Source: Phycisphaerae bacterium (GTDB lineage: Bacteria > Planctomycetota > Phycisphaerae > Sedimentisphaerales > Anaerobacaceae). Taken from it: a stretch of DNA of 6,486 nucleotides. Under the pieces are notes generated by a model. The model made no database searches and had not been told where the DNA came from. It was given only the letters and a program-made list of their open reading frames with translations. Positions 5,514 through 6,486 of this stretch are shown in pieces; the first letter of the stretch is position 1; every line of letters starts with the position of its first letter. A program made the translations under genes and the position numbers. Location: assembly GCA_030602845.1 (NCBI GenBank), contig JAUVYZ010000119.1:1-6486 (forward strand), in the 5' to 3' direction.

Positions 5514-6365
5514 ATGGCTATGGCCAAAGAAGTGAAATCGAAATGGAACGGTTTCTCATTGAAGCCGAGGAAAGAGATGCCCGAAGGGCTGTGGACGCGA
5601 TGTCCCGGCTGCGAGCATATGCTATATAAAAGCGCCGTTGAGCGAAATCTTAATGTCTGTCCGGAGTGTAACCATCATTTTCGCATTGAGGCAGCGACCC
5701 GAATTAAGTATCTGGTCGATGAGGGTTCTTTTCAGGAGATATTAAGCGATTTGACGACCTATGACCCGCTGGGTTTTAAGTACAGGGACACCACCTATAA
5801 ACAGCGTTTGAAAGCCGATGAGAAAAAGTGCGGTGTCAAGGAGGCCATGCGAATCGGCAAGGCGTTTATCAAGGGCAGGGGAGTTATCTTGGCGGTGATG
5901 GAGCCGAATTTCCTGATGGGCTCTATGGGTTTTGTAGTCGGCGAGAAGCTTTGCGCCGCTGTTGACATGGCGATTGACGAGAGCTTGCCTTTGGTGGTCG
6001 TTAGCTGCTCCGGGGGAGCGAGGATGCACGAGGGCGTGGTGTCATTAGGTCAGATGGCCAAGACTTCTGCGGCGTTGGCCAAATTCGACGAGTCCGAGGG
6101 ACTTTTCATTTCAGTTCTGACGGACCCGACCACCGGCGGCGTGACGGCCAGCTTTGCAATGTTAGGCGATTGTATAATCGCTGAGCCGGGAGCATTGATT
6201 GGTTTTGCCGGGCCGCGTACGATTGCTGAAACGATAAAGGTCGAGCTGCCGGAAGGGTTTCAGACGGCTGAGTTTATGTTAGAGCACGGCTTTGTCGATA
6301 TGATTGTCCACCGCAGAGACCTGCGCAGCGAAATCGCCCGCCTCATAGACTACTGCCAGAAATAA
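5514..6365 (+). CDS. accD: Acetyl-CoA carboxylase carboxyltransferase subunit beta
   Basis: The beta subunit of the carboxyltransferase moves carboxyl from carboxybiotin on AccB to acetyl-CoA, giving malonyl-CoA for fatty acid synthesis. It works as a cytosolic alpha2beta2 complex with AccA, which is not in this window. The 283 residues match the usual bacterial length. The N-terminal C4 zinc ribbon is complete: Cys30, Cys33, Cys49 and Cys52 in WTRCPGCEHMLY and NVCPECNHHFRI. The crotonase-fold core shows FLMGSMGFVVGEKL, SCSGGARMHEGVVSLGQMAK (commonly SGGARMQEG, so Gln is replaced by His), DPTTGGVTASFAMLGD with its oxyanion-hole glycines, and GALIGFAGPRTIAETI. The end, LPEGFQTAEFMLEHGFVD, is canonical. 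ATG 5514 is preferred over ATG 5520 because ggtgag (5503-5508) lies 5 nt before the former and 11 before the latter. It probably has its own promoter, given the hairpin after the preceding gene. Confidence 0.97.
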   Translation: MAMAKEVKSKWNGFSLKPRKEMPEGLWTRCPGCEHMLYKSAVERNLNVCPECNHHFRIEAATRIKYLVDEGSFQEILSDLTTYDPLGFKYRDTTYKQRLKADEKKCGVKEAMRIGKAFIKGRGVILAVMEPNFLMGSMGFVVGEKLCAAVDMAIDESLPLVVVSCSGGARMHEGVVSLGQMAKTSAALAKFDESEGLFISVLTDPTTGGVTASFAMLGDCIIAEPGALIGFAGPRTIAETIKVELPEGFQTAEFMLEHGFVDMIVHRRDLRSEIARLIDYCQK

Positions 6366-6367
6366 TT

Positions 6368-6388
6368 CGTCACTCGTGGCTCGTGACC
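6368..6388. repeat. Three imperfect 7-bp tandem repeats after accD
   Basis: Two nucleotides after the accD stop codon come cgtcact, cgtggct and cgtgacc in tandem. As at 1008-1035, the period is seven and the array sits directly behind a stop codon. The 5-bp pair gtcac (6369-6373) with gtgac (6383-6387) could form a weak stem. Function unknown; the units are short and imperfect, so chance is not excluded. Confidence 0.5.
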
Positions 6389-6425
6389 TAATTGTCCTCT
6401 TTCGAATAATCGCGAAATCTTCTCT

Positions 6426-6453
6426 TTCACTTCTGGCCGAATATCCGTATAAT
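6426..6453 (+). promoter_or_regulatory. Candidate sigma70-type promoter for the gene beginning at the right edge
   Basis: A perfect TATAAT (6448-6453) is preceded at 16 nt spacing by TTCACT (6426-6431), a 4/6 match to TTGACA. A start near 6460 would give a leader of about 22 nt before the ATG at 6483. The -10 is convincing by sequence and position, the -35 less so. Confidence 0.45.
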
Positions 6454-6482
6454 CTGAGGCTGAAATTTGTTTGGAGCAGGCA

Positions 6483-6486
6483 ATGG
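6483..6486 (+). CDS. Probable start codon of a further gene, cut by the window edge
   Basis: Only ATG plus one base are visible. The call rests on ggag (6473-6476) placed 6 nt before the ATG and a promoter-like TATAAT 29 nt upstream of the ATG. The product cannot be read. In many bacteria folC follows accD, but nothing here shows that. Confidence 0.45.

Overview
This 6.5 kb window carries five protein-coding genes, all on the + strand, plus the first bases of a probable sixth. It reads as bacterial chromosome. GC is moderate, genes are compact, and Shine-Dalgarno sites precede several of them. The core genes look like those of an uncultured Planctomycetota-type (Phycisphaerae-like) bacterium. 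That placement is an impression from protein flavour, heptameric intergenic repeats and a histone H1-like tail; no marker in the window proves it.

Region 1 (1-3066) is a probable carbon-metabolism operon: gap (missing only its first few codons at the left edge), pgk and rpe, separated by 92 and 58 nt. GAPDH and PGK catalyse consecutive steps of glycolysis/gluconeogenesis (or the reductive pentose phosphate cycle). Ribulose-phosphate 3-epimerase joins this to the pentose phosphate pool. A GC-rich hairpin follows directly after the rpe stop.

Region 2 (3067-5271) is the unusual part. A 440-nt gap without a gene, holding several small hairpins, leads into a strong ribosome binding site and a 553-residue protein. 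Its first 170 residues are a Lys/Arg/Ala/Pro/Thr repeat tail with no acidic residue, resembling bacterial histone H1-like proteins. The rest is a complete tubulin/FtsZ-superfamily GTPase with a GQCGG-type T1 loop, the GGGTGGG signature and an FtsZ-like DxxD T7 motif. I know of no described tubulin-family protein with such an N-terminal tail. No in-frame ATG, GTG or TTG lies between the initiating ATG and the T1 loop, so the fusion appears obligatory. A 23-bp stem-loop stands 43 nt after its stop codon.

Region 3 (5272-6486) holds a 242-nt AT-rich gap, accD (carboxyltransferase beta subunit of acetyl-CoA carboxylase, with its C4 zinc finger), heptamer repeats, a plausible promoter with a perfect TATAAT, and an RBS plus ATG at the right edge that probably begins another gene.

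The metabolic genes are ordinary. The candidate undescribed system is the tubulin-like GTPase with a histone-like tail, which could be a cytoskeletal filament that binds nucleic acid directly. That function is inferred from composition only.
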